Origin: Rickettsia endosymbiont of Ixodes persulcatus
Lineage (GTDB): Bacteria > Pseudomonadota > Alphaproteobacteria > Rickettsiales > Rickettsiaceae
Assembly (NCBI GenBank): GCA_027293795.1
Contig: JAPYLE010000055.1
Span: 1-7,638 of the forward strand
Direction: 5' to 3'
Length of the DNA: 7,638 nt
Below, piece after piece: positions 1 through 6,546 of the stretch; the stretch's first letter is position 1; each line of letters starts with the position of its first letter. Under the pieces are notes generated by a model, which saw only the letters and a list, made by a program, of their open reading frames with translations, ran no database searches and had not been told where the DNA came from. The translations under genes and the position numbers were made by a program.

Positions 1-306
1 ATGGGAAACAGGAGATATAAAAGCAAAACCTTATGGTCCAGCAAGGGGTTATAATGCAAGAATAAATCTCAAAGAATTTGAAGAATTAATCATCAATAAT
101 CATGATAAAACAGCTAAAGAATTAAGTATTATACTAGGTATAGCGGTTTGGAGAGTTTGAAACATATAGGTAATTTAGGTTGGACATGGGTTAGTAACCT
201 AAGAAAAAATAAAAAAATTACTTTATATCAACAAAATTGGGAAGTTATAAAAACATCAATTCAGAACAACATTAGATGGCTTCTAGCTGATACGCAATTT
301 TGCTAA
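1..306 (+). pseudogene. Remnant of an IS630-type transposase (helix-turn-helix part)
   Basis: Two partial reading frames join into one protein-like trace. The first runs from position 2 to a TGA at 158-160 and reads WETGDIKAKPYGPARGYNAR, then about 32 further residues ending GIAVWRV. The second, in another frame from about 154, continues SLKHIGNLGWTW and ends at TAA 304-306. The order is a basic Gly/Pro-rich linker, a helix resembling 'LKEFEELI', a 'TAKELSIILGI' helix-turn-helix, then 'VWRVLKHIGNLGW'. This resembles the N-terminal DNA-binding half of IS630/Tc1-like transposases, which would bind the element's ends. No DDE catalytic domain is present. The frameshift lies near 150-160. The 5' part is outside the window, so full extent is unknown. 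The family call is from pattern memory; another helix-turn-helix protein remains possible. Confidence 0.55.
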
Positions 307-345
307 GTGCGAAACTCCTGTAGAGGACTTTTTTGCTTTCATATA

Positions 346-370
346 ATACCTAGTTATTTTAACAAGGTAT
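346..370. terminator. Imperfect hairpin between the transposase remnant and nadK
   Basis: Arms 346-355 and 361-370 pair over 10 bp with one mismatch (A352/A364) around a 5-nt loop. The hairpin lies about 50 bp beyond the nadK stop codon on the minus strand and could end or stabilise that transcript. No clear T-run follows on either strand, so a classical intrinsic terminator is not shown. A second, weaker candidate for the plus strand is a 4-bp stem (TCCT 316-319 with AGGA 324-327) followed by six T at 329-334. The rest of 307-417 shows nothing I can name. Confidence 0.3.
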
Positions 371-417
371 ACATTAATTTAATTCTTAGTTAAAAAATCA
401 TTAATATTTCTTAATAA

Positions 418-1185
418 TTACCCGCCGAATTGCTCTTTAATAATTCGATCTTCCAACGTATGATTTTTATTAAAGAGCAATTTGATAGGCTTATCTTTAG
501 TAGAGCTAACGGTAACCTGTATTATATTATTAAACTCCTGAAAGTCAGCAGTAGCATTTACCGGTCTTTTGGTTGTATTAAATATTTCAAATTTAATCAT
601 AGCAGATGAAAGCAGTAAAGCACCATGCCATCTACGTGGTCTAAACGAGCAGATAGGGGTTAGGCATAACATGTTTGATTCAAGCGGTAAAATAGGACCG
701 CCGGCAGATAAATTATAAGCACTGCTTCCGGCAGGTGTTGCAACTAAAGCTCCGTCTGCTACTAATTCACTCATTCTCTCTATCCCGTTTACGTCTATTC
801 TAAATTTAGCAGCTTGATTAGTTTTGCGAAATATCGATACCTCGTTAATAGCAAGTGCCGTATATATTTGACCGCTCGTATCTTCGGCTTGCATAAGAAG
901 AGGATTTAGTATAGAAACCGTACTTTCATGTACATTTTGTAATAAATCCTTAGTATCTAAAGGATTCATTAAAAAGCCGAGGCTTCCTAAATTAACTCCG
1001 TAAAAGGGGAGGTTAAGATGCATATAGCGGTGAATATTATGTAGTAATTCTCCATCGCCTCCTATTACTATAATTACTTCTGCTTCCTCTATCTCACAAT
1101 AATTATATAGCTTTTTTATTTCTTCTATAATTGCTAAAGATTTAGAATCTTTATTATAAATCAATGCTATTTTATTTATATTCAT
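418..1185 (-). CDS. nadK: NAD kinase (ATP-NAD kinase)
   Basis: This cytosolic enzyme phosphorylates NAD to NADP using ATP or polyphosphate and is the only route to NADP in most bacteria. The family signatures are visible in order: GGDG at residues 42-45 (phosphate-binding, with the catalytic Asp at 44), GVNLGSLGFL at about 63-72, NE at 114-115, and the long C-terminal motif DGALVATPAGSSAYNLSAGG at 144-163. FRPRRWHGALL follows at 181-191, the form seen in alphaproteobacterial NAD kinases rather than the enteric version. The length of 255 residues is normal for alphaproteobacteria, although shorter than the E. coli enzyme. The ATG start fits the N-terminal beta strand (KIALIYN). Only a weak purine stretch precedes it, which is common in this genome type. 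The gene is intact and diverges from rnj across 85 bp. Confidence in the function is high. Confidence 0.96.
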   Translation of the reverse strand: MNINKIALIYNKDSKSLAIIEEIKKLYNYCEIEEAEVIIVIGGDGELLHNIHRYMHLNLPFYGVNLGSLGFLMNPLDTKDLLQNVHESTVSILNPLLMQAEDTSGQIYTALAINEVSIFRKTNQAAKFRIDVNGIERMSELVADGALVATPAGSSAYNLSAGGPILPLESNMLCLTPICSFRPRRWHGALLLSSAMIKFEIFNTTKRPVNATADFQEFNNIIQVTVSSTKDKPIKLLFNKNHTLEDRIIKEQFGG

Positions 1186-1270
1186 TATATGAATTTCTTT
1201 TTTAATAATAGACGCTTAACTAATAATAAGTTATAAGAATAAAGTAATAAAATAAATATTAAGTTAAATT
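1186..1270. promoter_or_regulatory. Divergent spacer between nadK and rnj
   Basis: This 85-bp, almost purely AT spacer must carry the start signals for nadK (minus) and for rnj with gpsA (plus), because both genes begin at its ends. TATAAT-like hexamers are expected by chance at this composition, and I cannot single out a -35/-10 pair. Neither gene has a convincing Shine-Dalgarno sequence in the spacer. The regulatory role is inferred from gene orientation alone. Confidence 0.4.
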
Positions 1271-2956
1271 ATGTCATCATTCAACATTAAAAACCATAAA
1301 AATGATTTATTATTTGTGCCGCTAGGAGGATCTAATGAAATAGGTATGAATCTTAATCTTTATCATTATAAAGGGAAATGGCTAATGATTGATTGCGGTA
1401 GTGGTTTTGCCGATGATTATTTACCCGGTGTTGATATGATAATTGCCGATAGTAGCTTTATTGAAAAATATAAAAAAGATATAGTAGGTCTGATTTTAAC
1501 TCATGCTCATGAAGATCATCTAGGCGGTGTTCAATATTTATGGAATAGCCTTAAATGTCCTATTTATACTACTACTTTTACGGCAAACTTTTTAAAGATT
1601 CGTTTAAATGAATATGATTTTGCTAAAAATATAAAAATTCATGAAGTAAAACCGGGTAGTAAAATAAATCTAGATCCTTTTTCCTTAGAAATGGTGCCGC
1701 TGACTCACTCGGCTCCTGAAATGCAAGCAATTATGATCCGTACGGAGGCGGGTAATATTTTACATACGGGAGATTGGAAATTTGATAACGATCCGATACT
1801 TGGTAAAAAAGCCGATGAGGAACTTTTAAAATCTTATGGAGATGAAGGGGTTCTTGCACTTGTTTGTGATTCAACTAACGTGTTTAATAAGGGAAGCTCA
1901 GGTTCTGAAGGTGATGTTAGAAAAAGTTTAGTAGATATCATAGCCGGCTGCCCTCAAATGGTAGTAGTTTCAACCTTTGCCTCCAATTTAGCACGACTTG
2001 ATACAATAATTCATGCCGCAGGGCTTGCGGGTAGAAAAGTAGTCTTAACCGGTAGAAGTTTGCATCGTATGATGCTTGCTGTTCAAGAAAGCGGCTATTT
2101 TAAAGATATTACTCCTCTAATTAGTGAACGTGATGTTAGCAGATTTAGCAGAGAAGAATTGTTAGTAATTGCTACCGGTTGTCAAGGTGAGCCTATGGCC
2201 GCCACTGCAAAACTGGCTAGTAATTCTCACCCATCTATAAAGCTTGCTCCTAAAGATACAATGATTTTTTCTTCAAAAATTATTCCCGGCAATGAAAAGA
2301 AAATATTTAGATTATTTAATATATTTGTTAAAGCCGGTGTAGAAGTTATTACCGAGCGAGACCATTTTGTCCATGTTTCAGGACATCCATCGATTGACGA
2401 ACTAAAAAAAATGTATTCTTTAATTAGACCGAATATTTGTATTCCTGTTCATGGTGAGCCTGTGCATATTTATGAACATGTTAAGCTTGCTAAGAAAAAC
2501 GGTATAAAACAGGCAGTAGAGGTTGAAAATGGTAGAGTAGTATTGCTTGAACCTAATAATGCAAAAGTAATTTCAAAAGTTGAAAGTGGTTATTTAGCTG
2601 TAGACGGTAATTATTTACTCCCTGTAGAATCGCCGATTTTTAAAGCTAGAAGACGTATGCGTGAGTCGGGTATCGTAATAGCATCTGTAGTAATCAATAA
2701 AAAAGGCTTGCTTGCTGCAAACCCAATGTTGTCTATGCCTGGACTGCTTGATCCAAAGGAGGATGTTGCGTTAGTTAATCTAATTAAAAACGATATTAAA
2801 GAGCTTGTTACCATTCAAAATAAACAAGCTAAAAAACTATTATCGGATGAGCAAGTGATCGAGGCAATAAAAGGGACAATCCGTAAAACCTTAAAACAAG
2901 AAATAAATAAATCACCCGTTATAATAGTAAATATCGAGAAAGTTATAAGTGAGTAA
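1271..2956 (+). CDS. rnj: Ribonuclease J (metallo-beta-lactamase / beta-CASP RNase)
   Basis: RNase J is a zinc-dependent cytoplasmic nuclease with 5'-to-3' exonuclease and endonuclease activity, used in mRNA decay and RNA maturation. The metallo-beta-lactamase domain opens with PLGGSNEIGMN (residues 17-27). It carries the metal motif HAHEDH at 78-83, His146 in THSAPE, and HTGD at 165-168. The inserted beta-CASP domain follows, with CDSTN at 199-203, TFASNLARLD at 235-244 and ATGCQGEP at 301-308. HVSGH at 368-372 and PVHGEP at 392-397 supply the late metal and phosphate ligands. A C-terminal domain of roughly 110 residues completes the 561-residue protein, which is normal for the family. No catalytic residue appears to be missing. 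The ATG at 1271 has no obvious Shine-Dalgarno, but it gives the expected short N-terminus. The stop codon overlaps the start of gpsA, so the two are probably co-transcribed. Confidence 0.97.
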   Translation: MSSFNIKNHKNDLLFVPLGGSNEIGMNLNLYHYKGKWLMIDCGSGFADDYLPGVDMIIADSSFIEKYKKDIVGLILTHAHEDHLGGVQYLWNSLKCPIYTTTFTANFLKIRLNEYDFAKNIKIHEVKPGSKINLDPFSLEMVPLTHSAPEMQAIMIRTEAGNILHTGDWKFDNDPILGKKADEELLKSYGDEGVLALVCDSTNVFNKGSSGSEGDVRKSLVDIIAGCPQMVVVSTFASNLARLDTIIHAAGLAGRKVVLTGRSLHRMMLAVQESGYFKDITPLISERDVSRFSREELLVIATGCQGEPMAATAKLASNSHPSIKLAPKDTMIFSSKIIPGNEKKIFRLFNIFVKAGVEVITERDHFVHVSGHPSIDELKKMYSLIRPNICIPVHGEPVHIYEHVKLAKKNGIKQAVEVENGRVVLLEPNNAKVISKVESGYLAVDGNYLLPVESPIFKARRRMRESGIVIASVVINKKGLLAANPMLSMPGLLDPKEDVALVNLIKNDIKELVTIQNKQAKKLLSDEQVIEAIKGTIRKTLKQEINKSPVIIVNIEKVISE

Positions 2957-3902
2957 ATTTAAAAATATTGCGGTTTACGGGGGAGGGAGTTTTGGTACTA
3001 GCCTAGCTTCTTTAGCAGCACGAAGCTATAATAATATTACTTTATTTTTACGTGATGAGGAAATAGTAAAAGAAATTTTACATAACAAAACTAACTTAAA
3101 ATATTTAGGGGATATTAAACTACCTTCTCATTTACAGGCTACTACAAACTTAGATATAATTAAGGATTCTGAACTGATTATTATTGCAGTACAGTCTTAC
3201 GCTTTCGATGATTCAATAAAATTATTAAAAATTCATGGCATTTCCACAGACAATACTCTTCTAATCGCAACAAAAGGTTTTGCCCGTAATCCTAATGAAT
3301 TATTTTCTGATAGACTTAAAACCCTATTACCGTATAACTCTATAGCATTTCTATCCGGTCCTAATCTTGCAAAGGAACTTGCTAAAAATTTACCGGCTTC
3401 AGCAAGCATTGCAAGTTTAGATATAGATGTAGCAAATAAAATAGCCAATAATCTAGGTTCAAAAATTTTTACTACTAATGTGACAAGCGATATTGTGACA
3501 TTGCAGGTGACAGGAGTATTGAAAAATATCTTTGCTATTAAAAGTGGGATTGATTTAGCAAAAGAGCAGGGCGAAAATGCAAGAGCAACACTTATAGTAT
3601 CTGCCTTAAAAGAAATTACAATTTTATCTAAAGCTTTAGGTGGCATGCAAGAGGGGCTAGATATATTATTAGAAGCAGGAGTAGTAGGCGATTTAGTACT
3701 TACCTGTTACTCTTTAGGCTCACGTAATACAAAATTCGGTTATGAGCTTGGAATTAGTAGCGATAAAAAGAAATTTTTACAGGAATATAAAGAACTAGTA
3801 GAGGGAAGAGAAGCATTAAAATCGGTTTTAGATTTGATAAAAAAATATAATTTACAAATGCCTATAATTTCCGAATTGGCTTCGTGTGTTATTCCTACAT
3901 AG
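2949..3902 (+). CDS. gpsA: NAD(P)-dependent glycerol-3-phosphate dehydrogenase, shortened C-terminus
   Basis: GpsA reduces dihydroxyacetone phosphate to sn-glycerol-3-phosphate in the cytosol, the backbone for phospholipid synthesis. The N-terminal Rossmann motif GGGSFGTSLA is at residues 11-20. TKG follows at 108-110, SGPNLAKE at 136-143, the catalytic-lysine region TGVLKNIFAIKSG at 188-200, GDLVLTCYSLGSRNTKFG at about 247-263, and VEGREALKSV at 285-294. The start is GTG, overlapping the last 8 bp of rnj, with GAGAAAG at 2936-2942 as a plausible ribosome-binding site; this suggests translational coupling. The protein stops at 317 residues, shortly after MPIISEL. Most GpsA proteins continue about 15-25 residues there in a final helix. 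The last residues (ASCVIPT) appear to be encoded by, or to run into, an inserted Rickettsia repeat. The known active-site residues precede the cut, so activity may be kept. Confidence 0.93.
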   Translation: MSKFKNIAVYGGGSFGTSLASLAARSYNNITLFLRDEEIVKEILHNKTNLKYLGDIKLPSHLQATTNLDIIKDSELIIIAVQSYAFDDSIKLLKIHGISTDNTLLIATKGFARNPNELFSDRLKTLLPYNSIAFLSGPNLAKELAKNLPASASIASLDIDVANKIANNLGSKIFTTNVTSDIVTLQVTGVLKNIFAIKSGIDLAKEQGENARATLIVSALKEITILSKALGGMQEGLDILLEAGVVGDLVLTCYSLGSRNTKFGYELGISSDKKKFLQEYKELVEGREALKSVLDLIKKYNLQMPIISELASCVIPT

Positions 3903-3925
3903 GCGTTGGCATGGATCGGTTTTTT
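3882..3925 (+). repeat. Probable left module of a composite Rickettsia repeat
   Basis: This stretch includes TGTTATTCCTACATAGGCG followed by TTGGCATGGATCGG. From memory it resembles the 'TGTCATTCCTGCGTAGGCG...GCATGGATCGG' sequences scattered through Rickettsia genomes. It is richer in GC than its surroundings, lies directly before the perfect palindrome, and contains the gpsA stop codon at 3900-3902. The left boundary with native gpsA sequence is uncertain by about 15 bp. Only a genome-wide comparison would fix it. Confidence 0.5.
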
Positions 3926-3927
3926 GA

Positions 3928-4016
3928 TTGTCATCCCGCGACTTGGCCACGGTATCCAGTTAAAATGTATACTTTAAGTTGTTTTTGGATACCGTGGCCA
4001 AGTCGCGGGATGACAA
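3928..4016. repeat. Perfect 31-bp inverted repeat with 27-nt loop (Rickettsia palindromic-type element)
   Basis: The left arm 3928-3958 and right arm 3986-4016 are exact reverse complements over 31 bp. The left arm contains CATCCCGCGACTTGGCCACG and the right arm CGTGGCCAAGTCGCGGGATG. The loop is 3959-3985. The arms are about 58% GC in a strongly AT-rich region, which points to an imported repeat rather than local drift. The core resembles the 'TCATCCCGCG...ATCCAG' palindromes repeated across Rickettsia genomes. It lies between two converging genes, 26 bp beyond the gpsA stop and 3 bp from the stop codon of the broken minus-strand gene. It would therefore form a very stable stem in both transcripts. 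Without a T-run on either side it is not a standard intrinsic terminator, although it could protect 3' ends or stop convergent transcription. Confidence 0.88.
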
Positions 4017-4019
4017 GTA

Positions 4020-4500
4020 CTACAATAATCTCTTCATCTGCTCTTGCTCTAGTTTTTCTTCTTTATCTAGTTTATTTAAAAATTCTTTATAGAAACCGTT
4101 CGTTATATATACAAGTTCCATTTCAGGATTTAATTCAGAAGAGTCAAGTATTACTAAACAATCACCATCCTTGAAAGTAGCAACTTTATTATTTTCTTCT
4201 TCTAAACTACATTTATCTTTTAAGATGCTATAAAATTCTTCAAATTTATTTTTATCTATAGTTAAAATAACGGCTTCTATTAAATTAAAATCATTACATA
4301 AAGCTTTAGAGGTAGTTTTTCCGTTTGGTTCTATATAATAATTATATTCTTGCCAATAATTAGGTTCTTTATTGATAATTTTGTATTTTTTTGTTAGATC
4401 TATTATTGGTATTTTTATTCAATTCAAGACCAAGCGGCATAGGATTAGAATAGGAATTTAAGCATAAAAATATAATGAATAAGGATAATAAATTTTGCAT
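4020..4500 (-). pseudogene. Frameshifted gene for a small exported protein of unknown function
   Basis: Read on the minus strand from ATG at 4500, the protein starts MQNLLSLFIIFLCLNSYSNP. This is a hydrophobic segment typical of a signal peptide, so export to the periplasm or beyond is inferred. The frame would continue MPLGLELNK but then hits a stop. Removing one base from the A-run (plus-strand T at 4412-4416) opens a second frame that continues IPIIDLTKKYKIINKEPNYW and runs to TAG at 4022-4020. The repaired protein is 159 residues. After the signal segment it is hydrophilic, with cysteines near repaired positions 68, 97 and 114. It ends in a charged tail, LDKEEKLEQEQMKRLL, that may be helical. 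I recognise no domain. A long clean frame joined by one extra base strongly suggests a recently broken real gene, or a sequencing error in a live one. Its 3' end abuts the palindrome. Confidence 0.72.
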
Positions 4501-4655
4501 AAATAATAAAATATTATATTAAATTAGAAGCTTTAAATAAATATAATTCTTTTGATATTTCAATTAAAAGTTTACGAAAATAAAAATCTTTATAAAATCT
4601 AGTGAAAAAAATAAAATCTCATGTATTATAAATAATTATATCTTTAGCTCATTAC
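4501..4655. promoter_or_regulatory. Divergent AT-rich spacer upstream of the AEC transporter
   Basis: The spacer separates the start of the broken minus-strand gene from the start of the transporter, so promoters for both are expected here. On the minus strand a TATAAT hexamer lies at 4518-4513, 12 bp before that gene's ATG, with no good -35 partner. On the plus strand TTTACG followed after about 15 bp by TATAAA is a weak possibility. At this base composition such matches are common by chance. I see no other structure in the spacer. Confidence 0.25.
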
Positions 4656-5585
4656 ATGATAATCTTTAGTATAGTTTTTTTTAAAACCGTTTCGGTATTA
4701 TTAAGTGTAGTAATAGGATTTTTAGCAGGTAAATATTCAAATGTTGAAAGAGATAGTATCTCTTCGTTACTGTTCTATTTTATATCGCCCATAGTATTTT
4801 TTACTATACCTGCTAGTACAACCTTAACACTTTCGGCATTAAGTGTTACAGTCGTAACATTTGTAATCGCAACACTCTTATCGCTCTTTTCTTATTGTTT
4901 TTTTGGTAAATTTTGGCAGGATCATACACGTAATATTATAGCTTTATCTGCAGGTACGGCAAATGGCGGGTATTTTATGCTGCCTATAGCTGCGGCACTT
5001 TTTGATGATTATACTTTAAGTATTTACATGATGGCTGTTATAGGAGTTAATATTTATGAATGTTCCGTCGGTTTTTATATTTGTATGAGGAGCTTTGCTA
5101 ATACTACCGATAGTATATTAAAAGTAGTAAAACTGCCAATTTTAAATGCTTTTTTCTTAGGATGTTTGTTTAGTTTTTGCGGTTTTACTTTACCGGATTT
5201 TTTAGATGATTTTATATATAATATGAAAGGCTCTTTTTCGATACTCGGTATGGTTATGGTGGGTCTTGCTCTTTCGTCCCTGCAAAAATTTGAAGTCGAT
5301 ATAAAATTTACTCTTGCTACTTTTGCTGCTAAATTTTTATTCTATCCTTTGGGGGTAGGGTTATTTATCATGTTTGATCATTTTGTAACAAAATGGTATA
5401 ACAATGATTACTATAATGCCTTAAAGCTACTTTCCACAGCACCGCTTGCTGCAAATACTATAGTTATAGCGAATTTACAGAAATTTTATCCTGAGAAAGT
5501 TGCTGCTACTGTGTTTTTATCTTTGCTTTTTGTAGTTATATATATGCCGACGATGGTCAGTATATTTTTAAGTGACTTAAATTAA
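4656..5585 (+). CDS. AEC (auxin efflux carrier) family membrane transporter
   Basis: This is a 309-residue, very hydrophobic protein of the inner membrane. About ten membrane segments can be seen, at roughly 3-24, 36-53, 60-83, 93-115, 120-143, 158-179, 193-209, 218-240, 257-274 and 284-305. This is the two-times-five layout of AEC/BART-type permeases. Supporting features are the opening pattern VLLSVVIGFLAGKYSNVERD..SSLLFYFISPIVFF, the polar break in segment 4 (AGTANGGYFMLPI, 99-111), and the matching second-half stretch STAPLAANTIVIANL (260-274), where these carriers have conserved Asn/Pro sites. Bacterial members move small organic acids such as malate; the substrate here cannot be told from sequence. 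The ATG at 4656 gives a complete first segment but has no Shine-Dalgarno. The gene is intact and lies 58 bp upstream of the hydrolase gene, possibly in the same transcript. Confidence 0.88.
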   Translation: MIIFSIVFFKTVSVLLSVVIGFLAGKYSNVERDSISSLLFYFISPIVFFTIPASTTLTLSALSVTVVTFVIATLLSLFSYCFFGKFWQDHTRNIIALSAGTANGGYFMLPIAAALFDDYTLSIYMMAVIGVNIYECSVGFYICMRSFANTTDSILKVVKLPILNAFFLGCLFSFCGFTLPDFLDDFIYNMKGSFSILGMVMVGLALSSLQKFEVDIKFTLATFAAKFLFYPLGVGLFIMFDHFVTKWYNNDYYNALKLLSTAPLAANTIVIANLQKFYPEKVAATVFLSLLFVVIYMPTMVSIFLSDLN

Positions 5586-5643
5586 TAACATGATGACAAT
5601 GATTTCTTTAAAACTTATTCTAAATTGGTATTAATAGGTTTAT

Positions 5644-6531
5644 ATGAAAATTAATTCAATAAAAATTGGTCCCTATATTAATTTATTACCTCTTCAATAT
5701 ATACCGAAACACAAAATTTCTTATGTGGAATTCGGTGATCCTAAAAATAAAAATATAATAGTATGCGCTCACGGCTTAACTAGAAATGCCCATGATTTTG
5801 ATAAGATAGCTAAAGAATTGAGTAAAAATTATAGAGTAATTTCAATAAATTATCCTGGTCGCGGTGATAGCGAAAATTTTAAAAAAGCTAATAATTATAA
5901 TTGTACTACCTATATTAAAGATACGTTATTCTTTTTTAAAAGACTAAATATTAAAAAACCTATTTGGCTTGGTACTTCAATGGGCGGTATTATAGGTATG
6001 GTACTTGCCAGTAAATATAAAAATATTTTTAAAGCCTTAATATTAAATGATATAGGAGCATTTATCGATGCCGCTCCTTTAATTAAAATTGGAGGTTATG
6101 CTAAAAAAACGATTATCTTAGATGATTTGGCTGGTGCCAAAGAACATCTAAAGCTTATTTATGCACAATCAGGTATCAAAGGCGAAGAAGATTGGGATTA
6201 TTTAACAAAATATAGTGTTATTTCTACATTTGGTGGAAAATATAAAATGAATTATGATCCTGCTATAACAAAAGGAATAAAAAATGCCGGTAACCAAGAA
6301 GATGTTAAGTTATGGTCAGTATGGAATAAAATAAAATGTAAAACATTAGTAATTCATGGGATGAAATCTCAAATTTTAACAAAATCTACCGTTAAAAAAA
6401 TGAAAGAAACAAAAACTTTTGATCTTTATGAAATAAAATACGCAGGGCATACACCTTCTCTAATGAACCCTGAAGAAATTAACTATGTCAAATCTTGGTT
6501 AGAGAAATTAGAAAACAAAAAAGAAAATTAA
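5644..6531 (+). CDS. Alpha/beta-hydrolase fold protein with altered acid residue
   Basis: The 295-residue protein has the alpha/beta-hydrolase fold and no signal peptide, so it is probably cytosolic. CAHGLTRNAHDFD at 41-53 holds the oxyanion-hole HG. YPGRGDSE at 70-77 follows, then the nucleophile elbow GTSMGG at 110-115 with Ser112, LNDIGAFID at 134-142, and the catalytic His269 in YAGHTPSLM. In related hydrolases the acid lies in a 'G-x-x-S-D-I/L-L' motif after strand 7. Here that site reads GMKSQIL (239-245), so Gln243 (CAA at 6370-6372) replaces Asp. Asp136 might serve instead, or activity may be reduced. The substrate is unknown; esterase- or lactonase-like activity is typical of the fold. 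AGG at 5636-5638 is a weak ribosome-binding site for the chosen ATG. The gene lies 15 bp before trxB and probably shares its transcript. Confidence 0.87.
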   Translation: MKINSIKIGPYINLLPLQYIPKHKISYVEFGDPKNKNIIVCAHGLTRNAHDFDKIAKELSKNYRVISINYPGRGDSENFKKANNYNCTTYIKDTLFFFKRLNIKKPIWLGTSMGGIIGMVLASKYKNIFKALILNDIGAFIDAAPLIKIGGYAKKTIILDDLAGAKEHLKLIYAQSGIKGEEDWDYLTKYSVISTFGGKYKMNYDPAITKGIKNAGNQEDVKLWSVWNKIKCKTLVIHGMKSQILTKSTVKKMKETKTFDLYEIKYAGHTPSLMNPEEINYVKSWLEKLENKKEN

Positions 6532-6546
6532 TAGATAAATATAATT

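Noticed and set aside
2611..2814. Minus-strand open frame of 67 codons inside rnj
   Set aside because: It lies wholly within the RNase J C-terminal region on the opposite strand and has no recognisable motif or ribosome-binding site.
3233..3646. Minus-strand open frame of 137 codons inside gpsA
   Set aside because: It is antisense to the conserved GpsA core, which carries all family motifs; its residues mirror gpsA codon bias and show no domain.
3740..3934. Minus-strand open frame of 64 codons across the gpsA 3' end
   Set aside because: It is antisense to gpsA and runs into the repeat; no protein-like pattern or start signal.
3928..4016. CRISPR-like repeat or standard intrinsic terminator
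   Set aside because: There is one inverted pair rather than several direct repeats with spacers, and neither side of the stem carries a T-run.
3884..4174. Plus-strand open frame of 96 codons across the palindrome
   Set aside because: Its first third is translated palindrome and its remainder is antisense to the broken exported-protein gene, which explains the sequence better. No upstream ribosome-binding site.
4501..4655. Small RNA or tRNA in the spacer before the transporter
   Set aside because: No cloverleaf, GC-rich stem or terminator is visible; the spacer is plain AT-rich sequence.
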